A DNA stretch of 52,174 bases from UBA2336 sp046294915 (GTDB lineage: Bacteria > Bacteroidota > Bacteroidia > Cytophagales > Cyclobacteriaceae), in contig JBKBOE010000009.1 in the NCBI GenBank assembly GCA_046294915.1, positions 1 to 52,174 on the forward strand, read 5' to 3'. A model generated the notes under the pieces. It ran no database searches and was not told the origin of the DNA. It worked only from the letters and a program-made list of their open reading frames with translations. Below, one piece after another: positions 44,216 through 52,174 of the stretch (its first letter is position 1; each line of letters begins with the position of its first letter). A program made the position numbers and the translations under genes.

Positions 44216-44248
44216 TTTGGATTATCGGGGGGTTAAAGGTTAAATTTG
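44216..44248 (+). promoter_or_regulatory. Consensus Bacteroidota promoter for lpxC-fabZ
   Basis: TTTG at 44216-44219, 21 bases of spacer, then TAAATTTG at 44241-44248: a full -33/-7 match, 18 bases before ATG 44266. It suggests lpxC-fabZ has its own promoter in addition to read-through from lpxD. Confidence 0.7.
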
Positions 44249-44265
44249 CCCACTTTTTGCCTTTT

Positions 44266-45663
44266 ATGTTGAATATTAAGCAGCAAACCATTCACAGGTC
44301 AGTTACCCTCTCGGGCGTAGGTCTGCATACCGGTGCTAAAACCAACATGACGTTCGTACCCGCCAAGCCTAATCACGGAATTAAATTCCAGCGCATTGAC
44401 CTCCCCGGAGCACCCTTTATTAATGCCGATTGCGATAATGTGGTGGATGTATCAAGAGGCACTACCATTGAACAAAGCGGGGCCCGCGTAAGCACCATTG
44501 AACACACACTGGCTGCACTGGTTGGCCTGGAAATAGATAACGTAATCATACAACTGGATGGACCTGAGTGTCCTATAATGGATGGAAGTTCAATTCAGTT
44601 TATTGATATCCTGAAGGAAGCAGGCAGCGAAGAGCAAAATGCACTTCGCGATTTCTTTGAAGTACAGGAACCGCTTTTCTACCGCGAAGCGGCACGCAAT
44701 GTGGAAATTGCAGCGCTGCCTTTGGATGATTACCGCGTAACGGTAATGATTGATTACAACTCACCTGTACTGGGAAGCCAGCATGCATCACTGAACGACA
44801 TCCGTCAGTTCGAGAAAGAAATTGCCAGTTGCCGGACCTTCTGTTTTCTGCATGAGCTCGAAATGCTTTACAAGAACAACCTGATACGTGGCGGAGACTT
44901 GAATAATGCCATTGTTATTGTTGACCGGGTAGTAAAAGAGGATGAACTCGCCAACATCGCCAAAATGCTGAACAAACCAAAGGTTGAAGTGAAGCATGAA
45001 GGGATACTGAACAACGTTGATCTTCGCTATAAAAATGAACCGGCCCGCCACAAGCTGCTCGACATTGTGGGTGACCTTGCCCTTGCAGGCAGACCCTTGA
45101 AGGCCCAGGTATTGGCCGCCCGACCTGGCCATGCGGCCAACGTGGCTTTTGCAAAAAAACTAAAGAAAGCCATGGCCGAGGCCGATAAGGTTGGGAGACC
45201 AAAGTACAATCCAAGTCTTCCACCGGTAATGGACATTAACAAAATTTCACAGATACTTCCCCACCGTTACCCCTTTCTGTTAATTGATAAAATTATTTAC
45301 CTCGATAACGAAAGTGTGGCGGGTGTTAAGAACGTAACCATGAATGAGCACTTCTTCCTGGGTCACTTTCCCGGAAACCCGGTGTTTCCGGGCGTACTAC
45401 AGGTTGAAGCCATGGCACAAATAGGAGGCATCCTGGTTCTCCATACCGTGCCTGATCCGGAAAATTACTGGACCTACTTCCTGGGTATTGAAAACTTCCG
45501 CTTCCGCAAAATGGTGTTGCCGGGAGATACCCTGGTAATCCAGTGCGACCTCGTGGCGCCCATAAAGCGGGGTATTGCAAAAATGTATGGCCGCGCTTTT
45601 GTAGGCAACACATTGGTTTGCGAAGGAACAATGACTGCAAGTATTGTACGCAAAGACTCATGA
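44266..45663 (+). CDS. lpxC-fabZ: Bifunctional LpxC deacetylase / FabZ dehydratase
   Basis: A 465-residue fusion. Residues 1 to about 310 are LpxC, the zinc deacetylase committing UDP-3-O-acyl-GlcNAc to lipid A (SGVGLHTGAKT; zinc His in VSTIEHTLAAL; second His and Asp in ARHKLLDIVGDLALAG). From about residue 322, MDINKISQILPHRYPFLLIDK starts FabZ, the 3-hydroxyacyl-ACP dehydratase, with FLGHFPGNPVFPGVLQVEAMAQ carrying the His/Glu pair. FabZ and LpxC compete for 3-hydroxyacyl substrate pools, and the fusion is typical of this phylum. ATG 44266 was chosen over TTG 44257. The stop overlaps lpxA (ATGA). Confidence 0.96.
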   Translation: MLNIKQQTIHRSVTLSGVGLHTGAKTNMTFVPAKPNHGIKFQRIDLPGAPFINADCDNVVDVSRGTTIEQSGARVSTIEHTLAALVGLEIDNVIIQLDGPECPIMDGSSIQFIDILKEAGSEEQNALRDFFEVQEPLFYREAARNVEIAALPLDDYRVTVMIDYNSPVLGSQHASLNDIRQFEKEIASCRTFCFLHELEMLYKNNLIRGGDLNNAIVIVDRVVKEDELANIAKMLNKPKVEVKHEGILNNVDLRYKNEPARHKLLDIVGDLALAGRPLKAQVLAARPGHAANVAFAKKLKKAMAEADKVGRPKYNPSLPPVMDINKISQILPHRYPFLLIDKIIYLDNESVAGVKNVTMNEHFFLGHFPGNPVFPGVLQVEAMAQIGGILVLHTVPDPENYWTYFLGIENFRFRKMVLPGDTLVIQCDLVAPIKRGIAKMYGRAFVGNTLVCEGTMTASIVRKDS

Positions 45664-46448
45664 ACCACCACCCGTTAGCGAACGTTCATCCTGAAGCCAA
45701 GATTGGTAAGAATGTTACCATCGAACCTTTTGCCACCATTCAGGGCGATGTAGTAATTGATGACGGCTCCTGGATAGGCCCGAATGCCGTTATCTGGGAC
45801 GGATCCCGGCTTGGAAAAAATGTAAAGGTATATCCGGGTGCTTCCATTTCGTCTATCCCTCAAGACCTGAAGTTTGCCGGTGAAAAAACCGAAACACACA
45901 TTGGCGACAATACCGTTGTACGGGAATTTGTTACCATCAGTCGGGGTACTACCGATAAAATGAAAACCGTTATTGGTAAGAATTGCCTGTTGATGGCGTA
46001 CGTTCACGTTGCCCACGATTGCCTTATTGGTAATCACTGCATCCTGGTAAACTCCGTTCAGGTTGCCGGCCATGTTACCATTGACGACTGGGCGATTATC
46101 GGAGGGGCAAGCGCACTGCATCAGTTCGTAAAAGTTGGCGCCCATGTTATGGTCTCCGGTGGTTCACTGGTTCGCAAAGATGTACCACCCTTTACCAAGG
46201 CTGCCCGCGAACCCCTGGCTTATGCCGGAATTAATTCTGTTGGATTGCGCAGGAGAGGATTCTCCGCTGAAAAAATTTCTGAAATACAGGAAATCTACCG
46301 ATACATCTACCTCAAGGGACTAAATAACCTTAAAGCACTGGATGTGATTAAAAACTCTGTTCCTGAAAGTGAAGAACGCGACTACATCATTAATTTCATC
46401 CAAACTTCCGAAAGGGGTATTATGAAAGGCTATGGTTCAGGCGACTAA
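45660..46448 (+). CDS. lpxA: UDP-N-acetylglucosamine O-acyltransferase
   Basis: First lipid A step: 3-O-acylates UDP-GlcNAc. 262 residues, normal length. The left-handed beta-helix runs from about 5 to 190 (IGKNVTIEPFATIQGDVVID and later turns), with the catalytic His in AYVHVAHDCLIGNHC. The C-terminal helical domain includes GLNNLKALDVIKNSVPESEE. The ATG at 45660 overlaps the lpxC-fabZ stop. The frame is open back to 45543, but that is fabZ sequence out of frame. It overlaps the next gene by 17 bases. Confidence 0.96.
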   Translation: MNHHPLANVHPEAKIGKNVTIEPFATIQGDVVIDDGSWIGPNAVIWDGSRLGKNVKVYPGASISSIPQDLKFAGEKTETHIGDNTVVREFVTISRGTTDKMKTVIGKNCLLMAYVHVAHDCLIGNHCILVNSVQVAGHVTIDDWAIIGGASALHQFVKVGAHVMVSGGSLVRKDVPPFTKAAREPLAYAGINSVGLRRRGFSAEKISEIQEIYRYIYLKGLNNLKALDVIKNSVPESEERDYIINFIQTSERGIMKGYGSGD

Positions 46449-47103
46449 CAGACTGGATGCTGAACCCCCGGTTATTCGCCTGGTCGCTGAAAATCTGGCT
46501 AAAAAGTTTAATACCGAATGGCTTTTCAGGGACTTTAACTACCGCTTTGACGCAAACACAATCTATGCGATTACCGGACCTAATGGCTCAGGTAAGTCAA
46601 CACTCCTGCAGATCCTCTGGGGCCAAATGCCATCTACTGCCGGATTAATCCGCTATGAGGTTGCAGGTATGCCTGTTGAGAATGATGAAATGTATAATCA
46701 TATCGCCATAGCAACACCTTACCTGGACCTGATTGATGAACTCAGCCTCAATGAACAAGTAGACTTTCATTTCCGGTTAAAACCTATACTTCCCGGGTTT
46801 ACTGCCAAACAGGTAATACACAATTTATACCTGGATGATGCTGCCGATAAACCCATCGGTAACTTCTCCTCAGGGATGAAACAACGCCTGAAACTGGGGC
46901 TTGCCTTTTACACAGATGTGCCGGCTGTTTTCCTTGATGAACCCGGTACTAACCTGGATACTAAAGCGTTTGCCTGGTACCAGAACTTACTCGCAACACA
47001 CTCAAAAAACCGCCTGGTTATCATAGCTTCCAATAATAAGGAAGAGTACCCTGTACATACCCGGATTATCGCTATTGATGAATTTAAACCAAAACCAAGC
47101 TAA
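46432..47103 (+). CDS. ABC transporter ATP-binding protein, orphan
   Basis: 223 residues. Walker A GPNGSGKST near 51-59, signature FSSGMKQRLKL near 143-153, Walker B AVFLDEPGTNLD near 163-174, so an active ATPase is expected. No permease gene is adjacent, so it pairs with a membrane subunit encoded elsewhere. It overlaps lpxA by 17 bases and is probably co-expressed with it, which makes a role in envelope assembly plausible but unproven. Confidence 0.9.
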   Translation: MVQATNRLDAEPPVIRLVAENLAKKFNTEWLFRDFNYRFDANTIYAITGPNGSGKSTLLQILWGQMPSTAGLIRYEVAGMPVENDEMYNHIAIATPYLDLIDELSLNEQVDFHFRLKPILPGFTAKQVIHNLYLDDAADKPIGNFSSGMKQRLKLGLAFYTDVPAVFLDEPGTNLDTKAFAWYQNLLATHSKNRLVIIASNNKEEYPVHTRIIAIDEFKPKPS

Positions 47104-47233
47104 TTACGGCACAATTCGGGGTTACAGAATGCGTTGAAAGTCCATAAACTCCTGATTTTTGATTTCAGAACATACTTCCCGTTTGATTTTATCCGAAGGA
47201 AACCTCAAATTAGCAATTCAAAATAACCTGAAA

Positions 47234-47749
47234 ATGAACAAGTTTATCCAAAGCGCACTCTCCTTACTCATCTTTGCAGGAACCTTAATTACCTTTACCC
47301 ATTGCAATGATGACGGACCCAAAAAAACACCTGAGCAAATACAGTTCGATAAATTAAAGAAAACCTGGACTATTGTCAGTAATGTGTCCGGAGGAGCTAC
47401 ATTGGATGCAACTGACCGAAGTTCAGATTTTACAGGCTTCACGCTTACCCTTGGCGGTACATACAATTCGGCAAACCCTAAAGGGCCGTATACCTTTTCG
47501 GTTAGCGGAACAAGACCTACACCAAGCCCCTGGCCGGCAAGCGGTAGCTGGTTTTTTGGCGGAGACCCCGAGTTTCAGTTAATCCGCGATGAAAATGCCA
47601 ACGGTACCTCGGAAGCAACCGATCTGGCTATGACCTATACACTTGACTCAACCGGTAAATTAAGTATAACCTTCACGTGTAGCGGATGTAACTATCCGGG
47701 TAGCCGGACAGAGTTGGTTGATGGCGTGTGGACTTTTGTCCTCCAGTAG
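47234..47749 (+). CDS. Secreted protein, possible lipoprotein, unknown function
   Basis: 171 residues. N-terminal hydrophobic segment (IQSALSLLIFAGTLITFTHC) with a Cys at 24, then Asn-Asp-Asp-Gly, but His precedes the Cys, so the lipobox is atypical. The rest is a beta-rich domain with Gly/Thr/Ser-rich strands (FTLTLGGTYNSANPKGPYTF; WPASGSWFFGGDPEFQLIRD) and a CSGC motif near the end, resembling lipocalin-like Bacteroidota lipoproteins. The frame runs on to 47159, but ATG 47234 gives the signal. The terminator at 47775-47802 follows. Confidence 0.75.
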   Translation: MNKFIQSALSLLIFAGTLITFTHCNDDGPKKTPEQIQFDKLKKTWTIVSNVSGGATLDATDRSSDFTGFTLTLGGTYNSANPKGPYTFSVSGTRPTPSPWPASGSWFFGGDPEFQLIRDENANGTSEATDLAMTYTLDSTGKLSITFTCSGCNYPGSRTELVDGVWTFVLQ

Positions 47750-47774
47750 TTTACTTATCAGCGAAATAATAAAC

Positions 47775-47802
47775 ACGTCCTGGTGCTTATGCATCAGGAC
47801 GT
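47775..47802. terminator. Bidirectional terminator between secreted protein and mutS2 genes
   Basis: A 12-bp inverted repeat with one G-T wobble (ACGTCCTGGTGC / GCATCAGGACGT, loop TTAT) between the convergent stops at 47749 and 47803. It is followed by TTATTTTA on the plus strand and GTTTATTATTT on the minus strand. Its edge touches the mutS2 stop codon. Confidence 0.8.
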
Positions 47803-50169
47803 TTATTTTAACACCACCACGGTAATGCCGGCTCCTCCCCGATCAACGTGCTCATCCGAATAGGTTTCAACCTGGTCATGCTTCTTTAATTCGTTTCGTA
47901 CCACAGTACGTAAAATTCCTTCTCCTTTTCCGTGAAGGATTTTAAGTTCACGATATCCCAGCAGAACGGCCGTATCCAGAAATTGGGCGAGTACCGGAAT
48001 AACCTCCTCGGCACGTTTACCCCTCACATCAAGCAACGAACTAAACGCAGCTTGCTTTTCGTGCAACTCCAACTTCGCTACCGGAATACCCGAAGAGTTT
48101 TGTGCATAAGGGGTTGAATTCGATTTTTCCAGCTTCGTCAATTCAACCTTCGACTTCACCTCACCAAATTGAACCATAGCAAACTTGCCTTTTATAGAAA
48201 GTACCGTACCCACAGTGTTATGCCCCACCATCCGCACCCGGTCGCCTACTGCTGGCGTGCTACGTACAGCAAATGGAGTATGCTCTGTGTTTTGGGTAAC
48301 TTTTTTTGCTATCTCCTGCAGATTCTTTCGCGCTTTCAGGGTTTCACTCCGGTGTGCCTGATTCTCGCGAATGTGCCTGATTGTTTTTTCAATTTCACGA
48401 TTGGCTTGCCTTACCAGTTCAGCAGCTTCATCCTTTGCACGCTCCAGCAATTCCTTCTTTCGGCTTTCTAGTTCAGTAAGTAACGTTTCATAATTCTGGC
48501 GCACCTGCTCTGAGGCGTTAAGGCTGGTTTCCGCTTCATTAAGTCTACGCGTTAATTCATTTCTATCCTCCTCCAGGTTTTTTACTATCTGGTCAAAATC
48601 TGTCAGTTCCTTTCCGATTAGTTGTTCCGCTTTGTCAACCACCTCACCGGGGATTCCGCTTTTACGGGCAATTTCAAGGGCAAACGAACTTCCGGGTCTC
48701 CCGATATCAAGAATAAACAAGGGCACCATGTTTTTCGTATCAAATCGCATGGATGCATTACGAATTCCCTGATGCTTTCCGGCAAACAATTTAAGGTTGT
48801 AATAATGTGTGGTTGCCACCACCCAGGCCTTCCTTTGCAAGAGTGCTTCCAGAACAGCCTCTGCAATGGCCCCTCCAAAGTTTGGATCTGTACCTGAGCC
48901 CAACTCATCTAAAAGGACTAAAGAACTCCCATTTGCATGTTTGATAAACGTACCCAGGTTTTTAAGGTGACTGCTATACGTGCTCAAATCGTTTTCGATA
49001 GACTGCTGATCACCAATATCTATAAATAAGGAATCAACAATACCCGATGACGAATCTGCCGATGCAGGAACAAGCAGGCCGCACTGGAGCATAAATTGGA
49101 GCAATCCTACGGTTTTAAGGCATACCGATTTACCACCCGCATTGGGCCCGCTGACAAGGAGTATACGTTCCGTATCGCGAAGATTAATGGTAAGCGGTAC
49201 AACCTTCCTCTTTCCGGCAGAGGCAAGCAGAAGCAGCGGATGCCTTGCACATATCCAATTCACAGCAGGCGAACTATGAACAAGTGGCATGGTGGCATCA
49301 ATGGCCAATGAAAGCAAAGCCCGCGCCCGGGTAAAATCAATATGGCCAAGAAACCGATAGGCACTTTTTAATTCCGTAAGGTTACCCCGCAACCTTGCGG
49401 TGAGTTCTTTCAAAATTCTGATCTCCTCACGATGTACGGCATGTTCCAGATCACGGATTTCATTACTTGCCTCAAGCGCCTCTGCAGGCTCCATATAGAC
49501 GGTTTGACCGGTGGCCGACTCATCCAGAATAAAACCCCTGAATTTCCGCTTGTACTCCGCCAAAACCGGAATCACCAACCTTCCTTGCCTGATTGTTGGC
49601 AACCCACCTTCGGGTACCCATTGTTCGGCAACCGCCTGCCGGTAAGCCAGGTCAATTTGTTTACGAAGCCGTGCCTGTGCCTCTAAAAGTAACTTCCTAA
49701 TCCGCTTTAGCTCATCGCTGGCAGAATCCCTCACCTGGCCCGCATCATCTATAACCCGATTGATCATTGCCATACTGTTTTTGCCAATGGTTACCGAATG
49801 GGTGAGCGCAAACAGTGTGGGGAAATCGGTCTGGTTTTTTATAAGGTATTCTTTGCAAAGAAAAATCGTTTCGAGCGACTGTCTGATTTTCAGAAAGTCA
49901 GCAGGCTCAAGGTATGATCCTTCAATTGCGATGGATTGAAAAAGCCCGGTAGGATCAATGAAGTGCTGAGCAGGAAACCCATCGCCACGTTCCAGCAGGT
50001 GCCTGAACTCGAGGTTTTCCTTCAGCAACTGTACAATCTCATCCTTTGAAGAAAGAAATTTCATTGTATCCACGCATGCCATGCCGAGCGGACACAGACA
50101 GTAGGCTTTTAACTTTTCACGGATCTGATCAAACCCGAGCTTTTGTTCAATGTCAACGGGGTATACCAT
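47803..50169 (-). CDS. mutS2: Endonuclease/ribosome-rescue MutS2
   Basis: MutS-family ATPase lacking the mismatch-recognition domain; proposed roles are recombination control and splitting collided ribosomes. 788 residues. Core/clamp helices to about 310, ATPase with Walker A GPNAGGKS (K347) and Walker B LVLLDELGSGTDPNFGGA, signature STYSSHLKN, then a long coiled coil (about 520-640), KOW-like region, and a C-terminal Smr domain (LDVRGKRAEEVIPVLAQFLD, ILHGKGEGILRTVVRN). The ATG 50169 overlaps the DUF4296 gene by 17 bases. Confidence 0.96.
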   Translation of the reverse strand: MVYPVDIEQKLGFDQIREKLKAYCLCPLGMACVDTMKFLSSKDEIVQLLKENLEFRHLLERGDGFPAQHFIDPTGLFQSIAIEGSYLEPADFLKIRQSLETIFLCKEYLIKNQTDFPTLFALTHSVTIGKNSMAMINRVIDDAGQVRDSASDELKRIRKLLLEAQARLRKQIDLAYRQAVAEQWVPEGGLPTIRQGRLVIPVLAEYKRKFRGFILDESATGQTVYMEPAEALEASNEIRDLEHAVHREEIRILKELTARLRGNLTELKSAYRFLGHIDFTRARALLSLAIDATMPLVHSSPAVNWICARHPLLLLASAGKRKVVPLTINLRDTERILLVSGPNAGGKSVCLKTVGLLQFMLQCGLLVPASADSSSGIVDSLFIDIGDQQSIENDLSTYSSHLKNLGTFIKHANGSSLVLLDELGSGTDPNFGGAIAEAVLEALLQRKAWVVATTHYYNLKLFAGKHQGIRNASMRFDTKNMVPLFILDIGRPGSSFALEIARKSGIPGEVVDKAEQLIGKELTDFDQIVKNLEEDRNELTRRLNEAETSLNASEQVRQNYETLLTELESRKKELLERAKDEAAELVRQANREIEKTIRHIRENQAHRSETLKARKNLQEIAKKVTQNTEHTPFAVRSTPAVGDRVRMVGHNTVGTVLSIKGKFAMVQFGEVKSKVELTKLEKSNSTPYAQNSSGIPVAKLELHEKQAAFSSLLDVRGKRAEEVIPVLAQFLDTAVLLGYRELKILHGKGEGILRTVVRNELKKHDQVETYSDEHVDRGGAGITVVVLK

Positions 50170-50527
50170 CGGGCGCTAGCATCCTTTGTTCCCTGAAACT
50201 GAGTGAATCAACCAGTGCTCCGTAAATACGGTCAAGTTCTTTGGGGTGCAGCATGTAGTAGTGCATCGAAATCTTGAACACCGAATCGGTAACATTTACC
50301 CGCCTGAGTATTCGCTGGCGTATCAGCGGTGAAATTATCGTTACCGAGTCGTAGGGTATATATGCACGTGAGATTTTCTCCTCATCCTGGTAAATTTCCA
50401 TCAACACATTAACCATTTGCTGCTCACTTAGCACACCCGGTGGCCGCTGGGGCGTACACGAAAGAACCGATATAACCACCATTGCGGTTAGTATGCTTAC
50501 ATATCCCTGCCTGATCATCGGAGTCAT
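50153..50527 (-). CDS. DUF4296 lipoprotein
   Basis: 124 residues. A signal sequence with Cys24 (AMVVISVLSC), followed by an all-helical domain: LSEQQMVNVLMEIYQDEEKI and HYYMLHPKELDRIYGALVDSL, the pattern I recognise as DUF4296, a Bacteroidota-specific lipoprotein family. Translation may begin at ATG 50527 or at ATG 50518. The stop overlaps the mutS2 start by 17 bases. Role unknown. Confidence 0.85.
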   Translation of the reverse strand: MTPMIRQGYVSILTAMVVISVLSCTPQRPPGVLSEQQMVNVLMEIYQDEEKISRAYIPYDSVTIISPLIRQRILRRVNVTDSVFKISMHYYMLHPKELDRIYGALVDSLSFREQRMLAPDGIPR

Positions 50528-50559
50528 TCAATTTATCCTGCAAAGTACATACAAATCTA

Positions 50560-50567
50560 TATTTTTG
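50560..50567 (+). promoter_or_regulatory. Bacteroidota -7 promoter box for DUF58 gene
   Basis: TATTTTTG, an exact TAnnTTTG match, 16 bases before ATG 50583, in the short divergent gap facing the DUF4296 gene. Confidence 0.5.
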
Positions 50568-50582
50568 CGGAGATGACCTTCC

Positions 50583-51461
50583 ATGAAGACACTGCTCAAG
50601 AAACTACGTAACTACGAAATCCGGATACGAAAGGCCATCAACAGCCAGATGCAGGGCGACTTCCGGTCGGTATTTAAAGGTACAGGGCTTGAATTTGACG
50701 ATGTACGCCCCTATCAGTATGGTGATGATATCCGTACCATTGACTGGAACGTGTCGGCCAAGGGGCATGGAACATTTGTAAAAACCTTTCGCGAAGAAAA
50801 GGAACAAACGGTGTTTTTTATTCTCGATGTAAGTGCATCGCAGGAAATAGGCGCTGCAGGAAAAACCAAAGTTGACATCGGCCGGGAAATTTGCGGAGTA
50901 CTGGCGCTTTCTGCAGTTAAAGAATCAAGCCATGTGGGCCTCATCTGCTTTTCAGACCAGCGCGAGTTGTACATTAAGCCCAACAAGGGAAATGCCCAGG
51001 CTTACCAGATTATTCACAGCCTTATACAACTCAAATCGCATTCTCCAAAAACAAACCTTACACGGGCAGTACGGTTTTCCCTTAACACCATAAAACGCAG
51101 AAGCGTGGTTATTCTTATTTCCGATTTTATTGATGAAGGATACCAGCATAACCTAAAGGCCCTGGCAAGAAGGCACGATCTGGTGTTGATTCACCTGAGC
51201 GACAAGCGCGAAACCAAACTTCCTAAACTGGGAATTGTGCCGGTATTAGAGAAAGAAAGCCGGAAAACCATTTGGGTAAATACTTCATTTGGTGATTTCC
51301 GGCAAATGATCAGCACACAGTTAGCCAACCGGATAACTGCACTTGAGGCCTTCAGCAGAAAGCACCAGATTAATTTCATATCCATCAATACCGATGAGGA
51401 TTACGTGCCCAAGTTGCTCAGGCTGTTTAAAGTGAGAAACAAAACCGTTAAAACCACATAA
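50583..51461 (+). CDS. DUF58 protein (vWA-like), Bat operon member
   Basis: 292 residues. DUF58 proteins bear a MIDAS-like vWA fold and act with MoxR AAA ATPases. The family motif KGTGLEFDDVRPYQYGDDIRTIDWN is present near 32-56, and the vWA strand shows FFILDVSASQE, with T-x-L in SPKTNLTRAVRFSL and VILISDFIDEG. No signal peptide or membrane segment, unlike some DUF58 proteins. The following gene suggests a Bat (batABCD-like) operon; a moxR gene is not upstream in this window. Confidence 0.92.
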   Translation: MKTLLKKLRNYEIRIRKAINSQMQGDFRSVFKGTGLEFDDVRPYQYGDDIRTIDWNVSAKGHGTFVKTFREEKEQTVFFILDVSASQEIGAAGKTKVDIGREICGVLALSAVKESSHVGLICFSDQRELYIKPNKGNAQAYQIIHSLIQLKSHSPKTNLTRAVRFSLNTIKRRSVVILISDFIDEGYQHNLKALARRHDLVLIHLSDKRETKLPKLGIVPVLEKESRKTIWVNTSFGDFRQMISTQLANRITALEAFSRKHQINFISINTDEDYVPKLLRLFKVRNKTVKTT

Positions 51462-51470
51462 TTAAAACAG

Positions 51471-52174
51471 ATGAAGATTTGGGTACGGCTTGTGGGTTTG
51501 ATGTTGATATGCACAATGCATAGTGCGGTTGGTCAGCAAGTTTTTGTAAACGGGGGATTCACAAAGGATAGCATCGCAATTGGAGAGCCTGTACGTTACT
51601 TCTTAACAGCCCGCTATCCGGAAAGCGTTACCGTGCTCTTTCCTGATTCCACATTCTCCTTTGGGCCCTTTGAATACATATCAAGGCGCTATTACCCAAC
51701 CCGCACAAACATGGGCATTAGCTATGACAGCGTAGTATACCAGTTTCGTACATTTGAAATCGACCCGAAGCAATGGCTGTCCATTCCGGTATTCATACCC
51801 TTGGCTAACGACAGCTTGTGGTTCGCGGCCCGGCCGGATACGGTGGACCTTATCAGACAGGCCAAAGTTTTGCCTCCTGATACCCTGCCCGTGCACCAAC
51901 TCCCTTTGAAAACCAATACCGAGTACCAGGTTGTACAGTTCCTGTTTAACTATCCGGTGCTTGTTGGTATTGTTGGTTCATTCTTTATACTTTCATTGCT
52001 CGCATGGATAATCTTTGGCAAGCGGATTAAAAAATATATTCAGATAAGGCGTTTGCAAAAAGACTATGCTTCTTTTGTTCAAACATTTTCTGATTACCAG
52101 GCAAAGATCAGCACGCAGTTCAGCTCCCAGCTTGCCGAGCAATCACTTTCGCTGTGGAAGAAGTATCTTGAAAA
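51471..52174 (+). CDS. Membrane protein of the Bat operon, 3' end beyond window
   Basis: Open from ATG 51471 to the window edge (234 codons seen). Signal peptide MKIWVRLVGLMLICTMHSAVGQ, a BatD-like beta-domain (about 25-150; QQVFVNGGFTKDSIAIGEPV, RYFLTARYP), a transmembrane helix about 165-183 (VLVGIVGSFFILSLLAWIIF), then a basic cytoplasmic part (GKRIKKYIQIRRLQKDY). This matches the anonymous BatD/DUF4381-like protein that follows DUF58 in Bacteroidota Bat clusters. The assignment rests mainly on architecture and position. Confidence 0.75.
   Translation, partial: MKIWVRLVGLMLICTMHSAVGQQVFVNGGFTKDSIAIGEPVRYFLTARYPESVTVLFPDSTFSFGPFEYISRRYYPTRTNMGISYDSVVYQFRTFEIDPKQWLSIPVFIPLANDSLWFAARPDTVDLIRQAKVLPPDTLPVHQLPLKTNTEYQVVQFLFNYPVLVGIVGSFFILSLLAWIIFGKRIKKYIQIRRLQKDYASFVQTFSDYQAKISTQFSSQLAEQSLSLWKKYLE

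Noticed and set aside
45543..45659. Upstream extension of lpxA
   Set aside because: These codons are fabZ coding sequence read in another frame; ATG 45660 gives the standard LpxA start.
1..52174. tRNA, rRNA, CRISPR arrays, insertion sequences and prophage genes
   Set aside because: Read for on both strands: no cloverleaf-like gene, no regular repeat-spacer pattern, no transposase or integrase and no phage gene was recognised.

Overview
The window is a stretch of core chromosome from a member of the Bacteroidota, most likely of the order Cytophagales. The evidence is a type IX secretion system (T9SS) regulator (PorX), two large PKD-type surface proteins of which one ends in a type B T9SS sorting domain, an LpxC-FabZ fusion, the DUF177-rpmF-fabH-efp-accB-accC lipid and translation cluster, families largely confined to this phylum (DUF4290, DUF4296), and phylum-typical -7 promoter boxes (TAnnTTTG) just upstream of many genes. 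There are no rRNA or tRNA genes, insertion sequences, prophage genes or CRISPR arrays. Genes are dense, many overlap by 4 to 23 bases, and no gene-free stretch reaches 300 bases.

Layout. 1-1812 (-): 5' part of a giant PKD/FN3 surface protein cut by the window edge. 1944-4958 (+): small conserved protein, PlsB/PlsC-like acyltransferase overlapping gpsA. 4962-9048 (-): HIT protein, greA, pentapeptide-repeat membrane protein, mgtE overlapping rsmA. 9118-15142 (+): pdxA, TerB-like protein, DUF177, rpmF, fabH, efp, accB, accC. 15159-16593 (-): DUF3109 Cys-cluster protein and a TcmP-like Rossmann protein. 16715-21747 (+): UvrD/PcrA helicase, DUF4290, murA, secreted barrel-like protein. 21750-22760 (-): xthA and a 53-residue basic protein. 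22852-29001 (+): hisS, hutH and a T9SS cargo protein linked by overlapping stop/start codons, then YbaB and a GT2 glycosyltransferase. 29010-29237 (-): PspC. 29418-32295 (+): OmpA/TPR-like lipoprotein, pdhB. 32307-34419 (-): flavin reductase, fumarylacetoacetase. 34508-38544 (+): m5C RNA methyltransferase, valS. 38549-41760 (-): alanine dehydrogenase, tsaE, porX. 41759-47749 (+): HD phosphohydrolase, lpxD, lpxC-fabZ, lpxA, ABC ATPase, small secreted protein. 47803-50527 (-): mutS2, DUF4296 lipoprotein. 50583-52174 (+): DUF58 protein and the start of a membrane protein, probably the beginning of a Bat-type (aerotolerance) operon.

How the genes work together. Envelope lipid supply dominates: gpsA and the acyltransferase for phospholipid entry, accB/accC and fabH for fatty acid initiation, fabZ for elongation, lpxD/lpxC/lpxA for lipid A, and murA for peptidoglycan. 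Translation is the second theme (efp, rpmF, hisS, valS, tsaE, rsmA, an m5C methyltransferase), and T9SS export and its control the third (porX and two PKD-type surface proteins). I did not find an obvious undescribed defence or mobile system. The most interesting points are sequence-level: an EF-P whose tip residue is Asn rather than Lys or Arg, in the same window as a ValS with a PPP motif; a MurA with Asp in place of the catalytic Cys; the porX/HD divergent pair whose start codons share CATG; the hisS-hutH-cargo coupling; and the DUF3109/TcmP-like pair.
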